Assembly: GCA_964525555.1 (NCBI GenBank) | Contig: CAZGHN010000008.1 | Span: forward strand, 1-64,000 | DNA length: 64,000 nt | Direction: 5' to 3' | Source of the DNA: JAFGHJ01 sp964525555 | GTDB lineage: Bacteria; Hydrothermota; UBA3072 | Part shown: positions 1-6,742 of the stretch, piece after piece | How the letters are laid out: every line of letters begins with the position of its first letter | Numbering within the stretch: the stretch's first letter is position 1 | Notes under the pieces: model-generated | Told to the model about the DNA's origin: nothing | Seen by the model: only the letters and a program-made list of their open reading frames with translations | The model's database searches: none | Program-made: the position numbers and the translations under genes

Positions 1-31
1 AATATTATTTTGTTAATTGTGGAGGTAAATA

Positions 32-478
32 ATGGATGAGAATCAAATAGATAGTATAAAGAAAGCAAAACAAATGTTGGGATTTGCGCTGCTTTTCTTA
101 GGATTGTGTCTTCTTTTATGGGTTTTTGTTAATGTTTATTCTACCTTCAATGATCCTGGCAAATTTAGTGCTTTTCAAGAGCTTGTTTCTAGCCGACTGG
201 AATCCACATTGTCTTCTGATGAAGGAGAAAAAGTTAGATTTGTTGTTCCCAATGAAATTCTGGCATATTTTATTCCGATAGCGCTCTTATCAATCGCGGT
301 AGGAGTGGCAAGTGTATTGGTAAGAAATGGTGTTAGATTACTAGATAGTGATTTACAAGTATTGATTAGAAGAATTGATAATCTTCCATATAAAATAAAT
401 AATAAATTAGCAAGTCTTATGGAATCTGCGGAAAAACATATAAATAAATCTTCAACAGACTCAGACCCCAAAATGTAA
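32..478 (+). CDS. Small two-helix membrane protein, unknown function
   Basis: I do not recognise this 148-residue protein. Two hydrophobic segments are visible, about residues 15-37 and 76-100, separated by a charged loop of nearly 40 residues that would face the periplasm if the N-terminus is cytoplasmic. The C-terminal third is polar and lysine/asparagine-rich, possibly a short helix lying in the cytoplasm. A strong ribosome binding site (GGAGGT, 21-26) lies five bases before the ATG, so the start is secure. No catalytic motif is seen. The next gene downstream has its own promoter after a repeat-filled gap, so this looks like the last or only gene of its unit; what lies to the left is outside the window. 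Confidence 0.75.
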   Translation: MDENQIDSIKKAKQMLGFALLFLGLCLLLWVFVNVYSTFNDPGKFSAFQELVSSRLESTLSSDEGEKVRFVVPNEILAYFIPIALLSIAVGVASVLVRNGVRLLDSDLQVLIRRIDNLPYKINNKLASLMESAEKHINKSSTDSDPKM

Positions 479-605
479 ACATCGTCTCCAGTCATTAGTC
501 ACCAGTCATCAGTCAAAGTTAGGATTTAGGATTTGGGGGTTAGGATTTGGGTTTCGACTCATGACACACGACTCTTGACTGAATTTCCTTTCCGGAAATT
601 CCTTC
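479..605. repeat. Intergenic mosaic repeat (CAGTCATTAGTCACC and TAGGATTTGGG phrases)
   Basis: The gap holds phrases that recur in other gaps of the window: a CAGTCAxxAGTCA run (about 490-515), then TTAGGATTTAGGATTTGGG and a variant (about 519-552). Just before the downstream promoter, GAATTTCC (581-588) and GGAAATTC (594-601) form a perfect 8-bp inverted repeat with a 5-base spacer. It could be an operator or a short hairpin ending upstream transcription; no T-run follows it. Confidence 0.7.
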
Positions 606-634
606 TTGACATTTATTCTTTATTTTTATATAAT
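606..634 (+). promoter_or_regulatory. Consensus sigma-70 promoter
   Basis: TTGACA at 606-611 and TATAAT at 629-634 are separated by 17 bases, a perfect match to the housekeeping consensus. An AGGAGG site at 641-646 and the ATG at 653 follow, so it fits the PKD-like lipoprotein gene. Confidence 0.85.
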
Positions 635-652
635 TATATAAGGAGGTATATT

Positions 653-1603
653 ATGAGAAACAATAACACATTATTAGTAGTGACTTTGCTTTTATTTTTA
701 TTTCTATTAAGTTGTAACCGGAATCGTTCTCCTGCCACTCCCGGTTCACCTTTCGGTCCCTCAGGCGGGATGAAAGACGAGGAGCTCATTTTCGGTATCA
801 GCACAACCGATCCCGATGGCGACGACATAGCTTATGAGTTAGATTGGGGGGATGGCAGTTCTCTGACATCAAGTGATTATTACCCGAGTGGCGATTCGGC
901 GTTTGAGAGCCATACCTATACAACAAAAGGAATTTATGAAATAACTGCGAGGGCTAAAGACAAAGAAAATCATAGATCAGACTGGTCTGCACCTCTCATG
1001 GTTATTATCGATACGGTTCCTTTCTATATATTTATCTCAAGAGATACAATACAGACCGCAGAGGAAATTTACGATATTTTAATACAAGGAGACAGCTGTT
1101 TATTACTTACTAAGGACGGTGATATAATCGAGGTATCGGATAATGGAGAGACGAGTGTTTTTGACACAAATAACATTAAAAGATTTTATGAAATGAAATT
1201 AAACGACACACTCCCAAAGGATTATGATTTTCAGTATTATTCACATTTCTGCAGAGGTGACAATATTTATTATGCCTGTTACTTTGATTACTCCTGGTCC
1301 AGTCGAATAGTAAAAATTGACCCTCAAACCGGAAACGAAGATTTTTTCCAGTACCTGGTAGGTATTCCCAGCGGTACGTTCTATAAAGAGGGAACTTTAT
1401 GGTATTTAAGCAATCGCGGAGGGGGCTCGTCAGGTTTGACGAGTGTAATAAGAAACTATGACGGAGGAACGGGAAATAAATTATTAGAGATAACAGAAAT
1501 CCCAATACTGGATGCGAAAGGTCTGTCAATCGATGCGAACGATATTATCACTACTTACGAAAACCAATCTCATTCTTTTGTTCGTTTTAGAATTATTTTT
1601 TAA
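653..1603 (+). CDS. PKD-like domain lipoprotein
   Basis: A 316-residue exported lipoprotein. The N-terminus is a long hydrophobic signal ending in LLSC, a lipobox whose cysteine would be lipidated. A Pro/Gly/Ser-rich linker follows, then about residues 30-110 a PKD/Ig-like segment (DPDGDDIAYELDWGDG, later YTTKGIYEITARAKD), a fold usually used for binding or spacing in surface proteins. The remainder has no motif I recognise but includes aromatic-rich stretches (YYACYFDYSW) that look like beta structure. A longer open frame begins at 533, but the ATG at 653 has AGGAGG directly upstream and begins the signal peptide, so I use it. The gene is monocistronic behind its own consensus promoter. Its role is unknown; surface binding is inference. 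Confidence 0.8.
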   Translation: MRNNNTLLVVTLLLFLFLLSCNRNRSPATPGSPFGPSGGMKDEELIFGISTTDPDGDDIAYELDWGDGSSLTSSDYYPSGDSAFESHTYTTKGIYEITARAKDKENHRSDWSAPLMVIIDTVPFYIFISRDTIQTAEEIYDILIQGDSCLLLTKDGDIIEVSDNGETSVFDTNNIKRFYEMKLNDTLPKDYDFQYYSHFCRGDNIYYACYFDYSWSSRIVKIDPQTGNEDFFQYLVGIPSGTFYKEGTLWYLSNRGGGSSGLTSVIRNYDGGTGNKLLEITEIPILDAKGLSIDANDIITTYENQSHSFVRFRIIF

Positions 1604-1863
1604 TTAAGATATAGCAGACAAAGTCTTCAGTCACCGGTCATCAGTCAACTCTGGTATCCGAGACCCGGTACCAGGTACCTAAAAACCATATCCCAATTTC
1701 CCCATTTTTCAATTATTCTAATTTGCCCTTCGTGTCTTAGTGCCTTCTTGGCAATATACTAGACTAAGTTGAATGGTCAAATTGTTGAGTAATAGAATTT
1801 AAAAAACAACAAAGGTCAGTGTTTATCAGCGTGAATCTGTGTACCGATTAGAATAATAATAAA
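1604..1863. repeat. Intergenic mosaic repeats
   Basis: This 260-base gap between convergent genes holds several recurring phrases: a CAGTCACCGGTCATCAGTCA run near 1625-1647, a GGTACC-rich piece near 1660-1680, TTCGTGTCTTAGTGCC near 1727-1745, a TGGTCAAATTGTTGAGTAAT tail near 1775-1795, and CAGCGTGAATCTGTG near 1828. No open reading frame or clear terminator is visible. Confidence 0.7.
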
Positions 1864-2283
1864 CTAACTTGCGTTTATTATATTTAGATACTCTTCAGGC
1901 AAAACAACGGGTATTTCACTCGGCTTATAATCTTTCTTATTCCTCGTAATAATAAAATCTATCCTGTTCTCCACAGAGGCGTAATATTGAATTGCATCTT
2001 CGAAATCCTTAAAACTCGACGATAAAGCCAAATCTATTATTTTCTCATTAACGGTCAACACATTAAGCAAAAGCCTTAATTTTCTAACCTTATTGCCGGC
2101 AAATTCTCTCTTTTTCAATTTCCGCAGAATATAATATATGTTAGAAATAACTACCGGACTTGTAAAAGCCTTGACTTTCGAACGGTCTATCAAAGTAAAA
2201 AGTGTAGCCGCATATTTATAATGAGGCTCTCTTTTTGCGAGTAAATCAAGAATTACATCTGCATCAACAAAAATTTTCTGCAT
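1864..2283 (-). CDS. PIN-domain toxin (putative endoribonuclease)
   Basis: A 139-residue PIN-fold protein, by family a metal-dependent RNase acting as the toxin of a toxin-antitoxin pair in the cytoplasm. The acidic centre is visible: D7 and D9 in VDADVILDLL, then D93/E95/D96 in KDFEDAIQYYAS, and the late beta strand DFIITRNKKDY typical of the PIN_3 group. Length is normal for the family. It overlaps the stop codon of the RHH-like gene by one base (TAATG), which implies translational coupling with the antitoxin first. Target RNA is unknown. It could alternatively be a PIN protein without toxic activity. Confidence 0.85.
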   Translation of the reverse strand: MQKIFVDADVILDLLAKREPHYKYAATLFTLIDRSKVKAFTSPVVISNIYYILRKLKKREFAGNKVRKLRLLLNVLTVNEKIIDLALSSSFKDFEDAIQYYASVENRIDFIITRNKKDYKPSEIPVVLPEEYLNIINAS

Positions 2284-2531
2284 TATTTGTATTTCTCGGC
2301 TATATACCCCAAATATTCTTTACCTAAATCAAAACCTTTCTTCAAATCGATAACGCCGGACAATTCCCTGACCAATGCGGAGAGCTCAACATCATCCGTT
2401 TCCCCAACCTTTGAAAGATAATTAAAATAATGTCCCACTAATTTAGATAAACTCTGATGCTTTTTTCTTGCATAGTCCTTGGCACTCTCAATAACTTCTT
2501 CGTCAAGTTTTAAAGTTAATTTTTTATCCAT
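2283..2531 (-). CDS. RHH-type antitoxin (DUF6364-like)
   Basis: An 82-residue protein resembling the DUF6364/ribbon-helix-helix antitoxins: an N-terminal strand (KLTLKLDEEVIESAKDYARKK) followed by helices and a charged tail that would wrap the toxin. Known members bind the partner PIN toxin and the operon promoter. It is the first gene of the pair, and its promoter contains a perfect inverted repeat spanning the space between -35 and -10 (2545-2576), which supports autoregulation. An AACTCC (GGAGTT on the coding strand) ribosome site precedes the ATG. Confidence 0.82.
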   Translation of the reverse strand: MDKKLTLKLDEEVIESAKDYARKKHQSLSKLVGHYFNYLSKVGETDDVELSALVRELSGVIDLKKGFDLGKEYLGYIAEKYK

Positions 2532-2544
2532 TACAAACTCCTTT

Positions 2545-2582
2545 ATACGTATATATTATAATAATAATATACGTATTGTCAA
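2545..2582 (-). promoter_or_regulatory. Toxin-antitoxin promoter with palindromic operator
   Basis: On the minus strand TTGACA (2577-2582) and TATAAT (2555-2560) are 16 bases apart, a consensus promoter. A perfect 10-bp inverted repeat, ATACGTATAT at 2545-2554 and ATATACGTAT at 2567-2576, covers the promoter spacer and -10. Its position is what is expected of an operator through which the antitoxin or antitoxin-toxin complex blocks RNA polymerase. Confidence 0.85.
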
Positions 2583-2923
2583 GGGGTTAAATCAAACATA
2601 TTAATAAAGAAAATTTTCCTTTAATAGAGATTAAAAAAGAAAGAGGCATTACCGCGGAACGGAACCCTTTGGATAGCCTCTTATCTTGATTCTGATATTA
2701 ATAAAATTAACTAAATGATTTTAAGAAGTAGTATTTAACACCATTATCTCCTATAAGCAAATTCTCCGAATCAGTAACATAGTCCCTAGTCGTCAGTCTA
2801 AGTTGGGATTTGGGGGTTGGGATTTTATAACTTTAAATTCTGAGTTTTGAATTTTGAGTTTTTAATTCAACATTAAACATTCAACATTCATAATTACTGT
2901 TATGTCTTCGTGGCTGGTTGTCC
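2583..2923. repeat. Gap with a stem-loop and recurring phrases
   Basis: Between the divergent toxin-antitoxin pairs no gene is seen. An inverted pair AAGAGGC (2641-2647) and GCCTCTT (2676-2682) could form a 7-bp stem. An ATTCTCCGAATCAG piece near 2761 looks like a degraded copy of the hairpin repeat found elsewhere in the window, followed by a TCGTCAGTCTAAG piece. From 2817 the first copy of an 80-bp direct repeat begins. Confidence 0.6.
2817..2896 (+). repeat. 80-bp direct repeat, left copy
   Basis: Read base by base this 80-base segment, starting TTGGGATTTTATAAC and ending CATTCATAATTA, is identical to 3623-3702. The two copies flank the second toxin-antitoxin pair with 726 bases between them. 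A GGATTTGGGGGTTGG phrase lies just outside this copy and a close variant outside the other. Confidence 0.95.
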
Positions 2924-2969
2924 TTGACAAAAGGAAAATTTTTATTAAATTGTAATACAGGAGGAAAAA

Positions 2970-3188
2970 ATGAGAGAAGTGATTTCGGTGAGTTTAACTA
3001 AAGACTTAAAAGAAAAACTGGAAAAACTTTCAAAAAGTTTAGAAAACAGTAAAAGCGAAATTGTAAAGCAGGCTTTGCGTCAATTTTTCGCGAAAGAAGA
3101 ATTCAAAAATCTACGAGGCAAAATGACCCCCGAAGCGAAAAAGAGAGGCATATATACCGATGAGGATATATTTGAAAAAATCTCATGA
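2970..3188 (+). CDS. CopG/RHH-type antitoxin
   Basis: A 72-residue ribbon-helix-helix protein. The N-terminal strand REVISVSLTKDLKEKLEKL and the helix pair ending SEIVKQALRQFFAKEE are the classic CopG/Arc pattern, and the charged C-terminal tail would contact a toxin. By family it binds its own promoter as a dimer and neutralises the PIN protein encoded next. GGAGG sits five bases before the ATG. TTGACA at 2924-2929 is a likely -35, but the matching -10 is unclear (TGTAAT at 2951-2956 is 21 bases away). Its stop overlaps the next start by four bases. Confidence 0.85.
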   Translation: MREVISVSLTKDLKEKLEKLSKSLENSKSEIVKQALRQFFAKEEFKNLRGKMTPEAKKRGIYTDEDIFEKIS

Positions 3189-3592
3189 GAGTATTTTTCG
3201 ACACAAATGTTCTTATCGCGGCTTTTATCTCTCATGGAATTTGCGCGGAACTCTTTGAACATTGCCTAACAAGACACACAATCTTAACGACCGAATGGGT
3301 ATTAAGCGAATATTATAAAAGTTTAAAAGAAAAATTTTCCTTCAATAAACATTTAACTAAAGAATCCTTATCATTCCTTAAAACAAACTTAACAGTCGTA
3401 AAAGCTCAAGTTCCGGATAAACCAGTGTGTCGTGACGCGGATGATGATAATGTAATAGCCGGAGCATTAGGAGGAAAAGCTGATTGTATTATCACAGGAG
3501 ATAATGATTTGCTCATTTTAAAAAAATTCAAAAAAATACCGATAATATCACCTAAAGACTTCTGGAAATTCGAATCCAAGCAAAATGGATAA
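3185..3592 (+). CDS. PIN-domain toxin, COG1569-type
   Basis: A 135-residue PIN protein, probably an RNase toxin. Metal-binding acidic residues are visible: D6 in FFDTNVL, E42 in LSEYYKSL, the D84/D86-D88 cluster in CRDADDDNVIAGAL, and D106/D108 in IITGDNDLL. The arrangement matches the group annotated as putative toxin-antitoxin toxin component, PIN family, and differs from the PIN gene at 1864-2283, so the two pairs are not a local duplication. It overlaps the antitoxin gene by ATGA, implying coupled translation. The pair sits between two identical 80-bp repeats, which suggests it came in, or could leave, as a cassette. Confidence 0.88.
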   Translation: MRVFFDTNVLIAAFISHGICAELFEHCLTRHTILTTEWVLSEYYKSLKEKFSFNKHLTKESLSFLKTNLTVVKAQVPDKPVCRDADDDNVIAGALGGKADCIITGDNDLLILKKFKKIPIISPKDFWKFESKQNG

Positions 3593-3622
3593 ATAGCATA
3601 CTTAGGATTTAGGATTTGGGGA

Positions 3623-3702
3623 TTGGGATTTTATAACTTTAAATTCTGAGTTTTGAATTTTGAGTTTTTAATTCAACATTAAACATTCAACATTCATAAT
3701 TA
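3623..3702 (+). repeat. 80-bp direct repeat, right copy
   Basis: Identical to 2817-2896 over all 80 bases. It ends two bases before the stop codon of the convergent repeat-protein gene, and the phrase that continues it (CTTAGTGCCTTCCAAGC) supplies that gene's last codons. Confidence 0.95.
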
Positions 3703-3704
3703 AC

Positions 3705-6380
3705 TTAGTGCCTTCCAAGCAATCTATCCAAATATCTTCTAATAATGGCTTTTACGATAGGGCTTTTTTCGGAATCTACAATTGTGTTAAATTTCTCTTC
3801 AACATCTTCCCCGCCGAGTATGATGAGACCTCTTGCTGCATATTCTCTTTTCTCCAGGTTAGAATCTTCTATATACTTAAACAAAATATTCTTTACCCTT
3901 TGTTTATAATCGGAACTGTCATTTTTTACAGCTTTTGCCCCGATAAGTAATAATTCACTCGCAAAATCTCCTTTGAATTTTTTCTCTAAATGCGGAACTA
4001 AAAGTGTATCAAAACTGGAAAGAGAATTAATAGCTGCAGACCGGACAGTAACGGATTTACTGTTAACTAACGGAAATAAATCATCTATCGTATTCTCATC
4101 GTTAATTTCACCCAAAGCCTTTATAGATAAAAGTTGTAACGGTTCATCTTCTTTTAAAAAGGAAATAATTTTGCCAACGGCTCTTTTTTCTTTGAGCTTA
4201 CCCATCGAATAAACTATAGCTCTTCTAAAGGGCTCCGAGCCTTCCTGCTCGAGAAGCGAAATAAGTGAATCAGCCAGAGATTTCAACTCGAGTTCTCCAA
4301 TCAACACAAAAACATTTTTCCTTGCTCTTTCTTCGGGATGATTAAAATTAGAACTTAAATATTCTTCGATCATAGAAGAATCTTCGATTCCTTTAAATGT
4401 TTTTTCTATAGCGCGGAATTCCAATCCCTCTTTTGTATCGATTTTTTTATCGAAGATATAATCGAGGGCTTCCCTTCCTCTTTTCGAAAGTTCTGCTCTC
4501 GCACCGGTAACTCTACTCTTATTATCTCCGACCCCCCACTCGGCCGCGATTTCAAAAACCTGTTTTACCGCCATATTGGAAAAATCCGGAACTGCTTTCT
4601 GAGTTACTGCTTCTTTCTCTTTGTCGCTATTCTTATCGATACCTATACCGTAATCTCCATTGAACCAGTAGCTATCGTTATCTCCTCTTCCATGAGGATA
4701 AAAATCTTTACCCATAAGATCAAAAAAGAATCCCAAACCGGAAAAACCCCGAGAGTAATTAGCATCGCCTATACCGAACTTCTCGGTAATATTATAAACA
4801 TCGCTTCCGGAAAGGTCTGCAAATAATCCAAAAGAATTGGTGAGTCCAACCCCCATTCCGCCGGAAACCGAATACCAATCATCTCCGGAAGAATCGATTA
4901 AAATACCGCAGCCAAGATCATGACCCTCTCCAAGAGAAGGCCCCATTGCAGAAAAATAATGGTCATTCCCTTTCAAATCGGCCAGGTATCCGTAGGAAAG
5001 GTGAATTCCGGCACCTTGAGCGTATTCCGTAGCGAGGTATCTATCCTGTCCATCTTCATCGATAAGAAATCCGGCTGAACACCAGTAACTCGTACCCTGC
5101 GCGTAAACATCGGCGTTGTAAAAATCATTACCGCTCCTGTCATAAAGAAACCCTATTCCTCCCGCATAATCGGGTCTTACGCCCATGGCAAACCCCTGGG
5201 ACAAAGAATTGTAAGAATTAGCATTTAAAGGAGTATCAAAATATTCTCCCCCTGCGTAATAAATATCGGAACCTTCCATATCGCTTAGCAGACCAAATCC
5301 TTTAGTACTTCCAAATCCTTCTCCGTAGCAATATGTATAATAAAAATCATTTCCTTTAATATCCGAAAGGATACCTATACCGAAATTCCCCGCGCCGAGA
5401 GAAAAGATTCCCCCTCTATAAACATCGTCTCCGCTAAAATCTTTCAGCATTCCGAACCCAAGGTAACCGCAGCCAATAGAATAATGTGTCGAACGATAAA
5501 TATCATCACCTGAAAAATCATATATCAAAGCAGCTCCAAATAATCCGGAAGCAATCGACACTATTTCATCAGAACTATATAAATCATCACCGGATAAGTC
5601 TAGAATAAAACCTACTCCGGATGTCGAATCGATTAAACCTATCGAGCCTGCGCAATCGATATATTTATCATTTCCGCCGGGATCGATAATAAAAGGAATT
5701 TTTTCATATTTATCTTCACCTCTTGAGCCTATGACCAATGAACCGAAATTGGTTTCAAATCTTACAGGGAGCTCGGAATCATTCACATTTTTAATAAACT
5801 CCGGAATCGCCTCGGCAATTCCAACCATTAAAATTCCAGCCTGCACAATTTTCGTATAATCTACCTTTTGAATAATATTCATAATAGTATCTTCATTAAT
5901 ACCTGTCGTATCGAAAGGCAGTTTATATTTATCGAGCAAAACCGTATTCAGCCAATCGTCTTCCGGAAAGTCTTCGGCCTCCCATCTTCCGGGAAGACTG
6001 GCAAGAAGTATAAGCTCTTCCCTATCGGACAACTCAGAAAAAGCCTCCCTGCATATTTGCCCCATACTATTTATTACGGTAACCAGCTCCTCAAACGAGG
6101 ATACCTGTACTTCAGGAGTATCAACAGGAATTTCAAGATCCTCGGCTATTGTCATTATCAAACTCATATCGGAATCGTGTATTGCGTTTTTTATTTTCGC
6201 GGCGTATTGCTCACCTTTTAATGGAGAATGCATTAAATCACTAATAACAGGTAAAACAAGAGGATCATTGATCCATTCCAATCGAGCAAAATTAATTGCC
6301 TCTTTCTCAAGATTCAAATAGAAAAGAGCGCTATCTATTTCTGCGTGCGGTATGTAAAAAAGAATTAATAATAAAGCCAT
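3705..6380 (-). CDS. Secreted G-x-D-x-Y repeat protein with HEAT-like C-terminus
   Basis: An 891-residue exported protein of unknown function. A short hydrophobic N-terminus (MALLLILFYIPHAE) acts as a signal peptide; about residues 20-210 are helical. Residues near 215-565 carry 13 repeats, mostly 26-28 long, each opening with G-x-D-x-Y (GEDKY, GNDKY, GDDLY, GDDIY, GDDVY, GNDFY and so on) and continuing with glycine-rich short strands (GxGxxGFGxLxD). This looks like a beta-solenoid whose Asp residues could bind calcium. From about residue 640 to the end, helical pairs such as RRAIVYSMGKLKEKRAVGKI are HEAT/PBS-like repeats. AAGGAG precedes the ATG. The final codons and stop lie inside an intergenic repeat phrase, so the C-terminus may have been trimmed or replaced. 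Surface adhesion or scaffolding is only a guess. Confidence 0.8.
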   Translation of the reverse strand: MALLLILFYIPHAEIDSALFYLNLEKEAINFARLEWINDPLVLPVISDLMHSPLKGEQYAAKIKNAIHDSDMSLIMTIAEDLEIPVDTPEVQVSSFEELVTVINSMGQICREAFSELSDREELILLASLPGRWEAEDFPEDDWLNTVLLDKYKLPFDTTGINEDTIMNIIQKVDYTKIVQAGILMVGIAEAIPEFIKNVNDSELPVRFETNFGSLVIGSRGEDKYEKIPFIIDPGGNDKYIDCAGSIGLIDSTSGVGFILDLSGDDLYSSDEIVSIASGLFGAALIYDFSGDDIYRSTHYSIGCGYLGFGMLKDFSGDDVYRGGIFSLGAGNFGIGILSDIKGNDFYYTYCYGEGFGSTKGFGLLSDMEGSDIYYAGGEYFDTPLNANSYNSLSQGFAMGVRPDYAGGIGFLYDRSGNDFYNADVYAQGTSYWCSAGFLIDEDGQDRYLATEYAQGAGIHLSYGYLADLKGNDHYFSAMGPSLGEGHDLGCGILIDSSGDDWYSVSGGMGVGLTNSFGLFADLSGSDVYNITEKFGIGDANYSRGFSGLGFFFDLMGKDFYPHGRGDNDSYWFNGDYGIGIDKNSDKEKEAVTQKAVPDFSNMAVKQVFEIAAEWGVGDNKSRVTGARAELSKRGREALDYIFDKKIDTKEGLEFRAIEKTFKGIEDSSMIEEYLSSNFNHPEERARKNVFVLIGELELKSLADSLISLLEQEGSEPFRRAIVYSMGKLKEKRAVGKIISFLKEDEPLQLLSIKALGEINDENTIDDLFPLVNSKSVTVRSAAINSLSSFDTLLVPHLEKKFKGDFASELLLIGAKAVKNDSSDYKQRVKNILFKYIEDSNLEKREYAARGLIILGGEDVEEKFNTIVDSEKSPIVKAIIRRYLDRLLGRH

Positions 6381-6399
6381 AAATCTCCTTATTAAAAAA

Positions 6400-6692
6400 A
6401 CAAACTAAAGATACAAAATTTTATTTATTTTTCAACCTCCAAACTAAATAATAGCCACAAAGACACTAAGACACGAAGAAAAACAATATATTTAACCACT
6501 AAACACACTAAATACACTAAATTCTTATTTTTGTCTTTTACAATTCAACTATTCAACAATTTAACCATTCAACTGATCCGAAGGATCACTTTTACTGATT
6601 GACGGATTCACTAATTCACTTAAGTCCAAATCCAACGAACCCACTAATAGAAACTAAAACCTAATACCAAAGACCTAATACCTAACTATCCC
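6400..6692. repeat. Intergenic mosaic with covarying hairpin
   Basis: No gene is seen. The gap contains GCCACAAAGACACTAAG (about 6455-6471), a simple ACTAAACACACTAAATACAC stretch near 6500, an AACTATTCAACAATTTAAC tail, and the hairpin GATCC-GAA-GGATC at 6575-6587. ACGGATTCACTAATTCAC and ACCTAATACC pieces follow up to the promoter. Confidence 0.75.
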
Positions 6693-6721
6693 TTGACATG
6701 TAAAAAGTATACTTATATAAT
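6693..6721 (+). promoter_or_regulatory. Consensus sigma-70 promoter
   Basis: TTGACA (6693-6698) and TATAAT (6716-6721) are 17 bases apart. A GGAGG at about 6732-6736 and the ATG at 6743 follow. It should drive the DUF3160-kduI-kduD-DUF4861 unit. Confidence 0.87.
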
Positions 6722-6742
6722 AACTAAGAAAGGAGGCTTTTT

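Noticed and set aside
479..605. TTAGGATTTGGG runs as telomere-like repeats or eukaryotic contamination
   Set aside because: They are dispersed, imperfect, in both orientations and lie between clearly bacterial operons.
533..652. Longer start for the PKD-like lipoprotein
   Set aside because: The extra 40 codons run through repeat phrases and the promoter; the ATG at 653 has AGGAGG and starts the signal peptide.
1176..1529. Open frame on the minus strand inside the lipoprotein gene
   Set aside because: Shadow of the coding strand, no ribosome site, no recognisable domain; the same holds for other internal opposite-strand frames.
1864..3592. The two TA pairs as a tandem duplication
   Set aside because: Antitoxins and toxins belong to different sub-families and the pairs face opposite directions.
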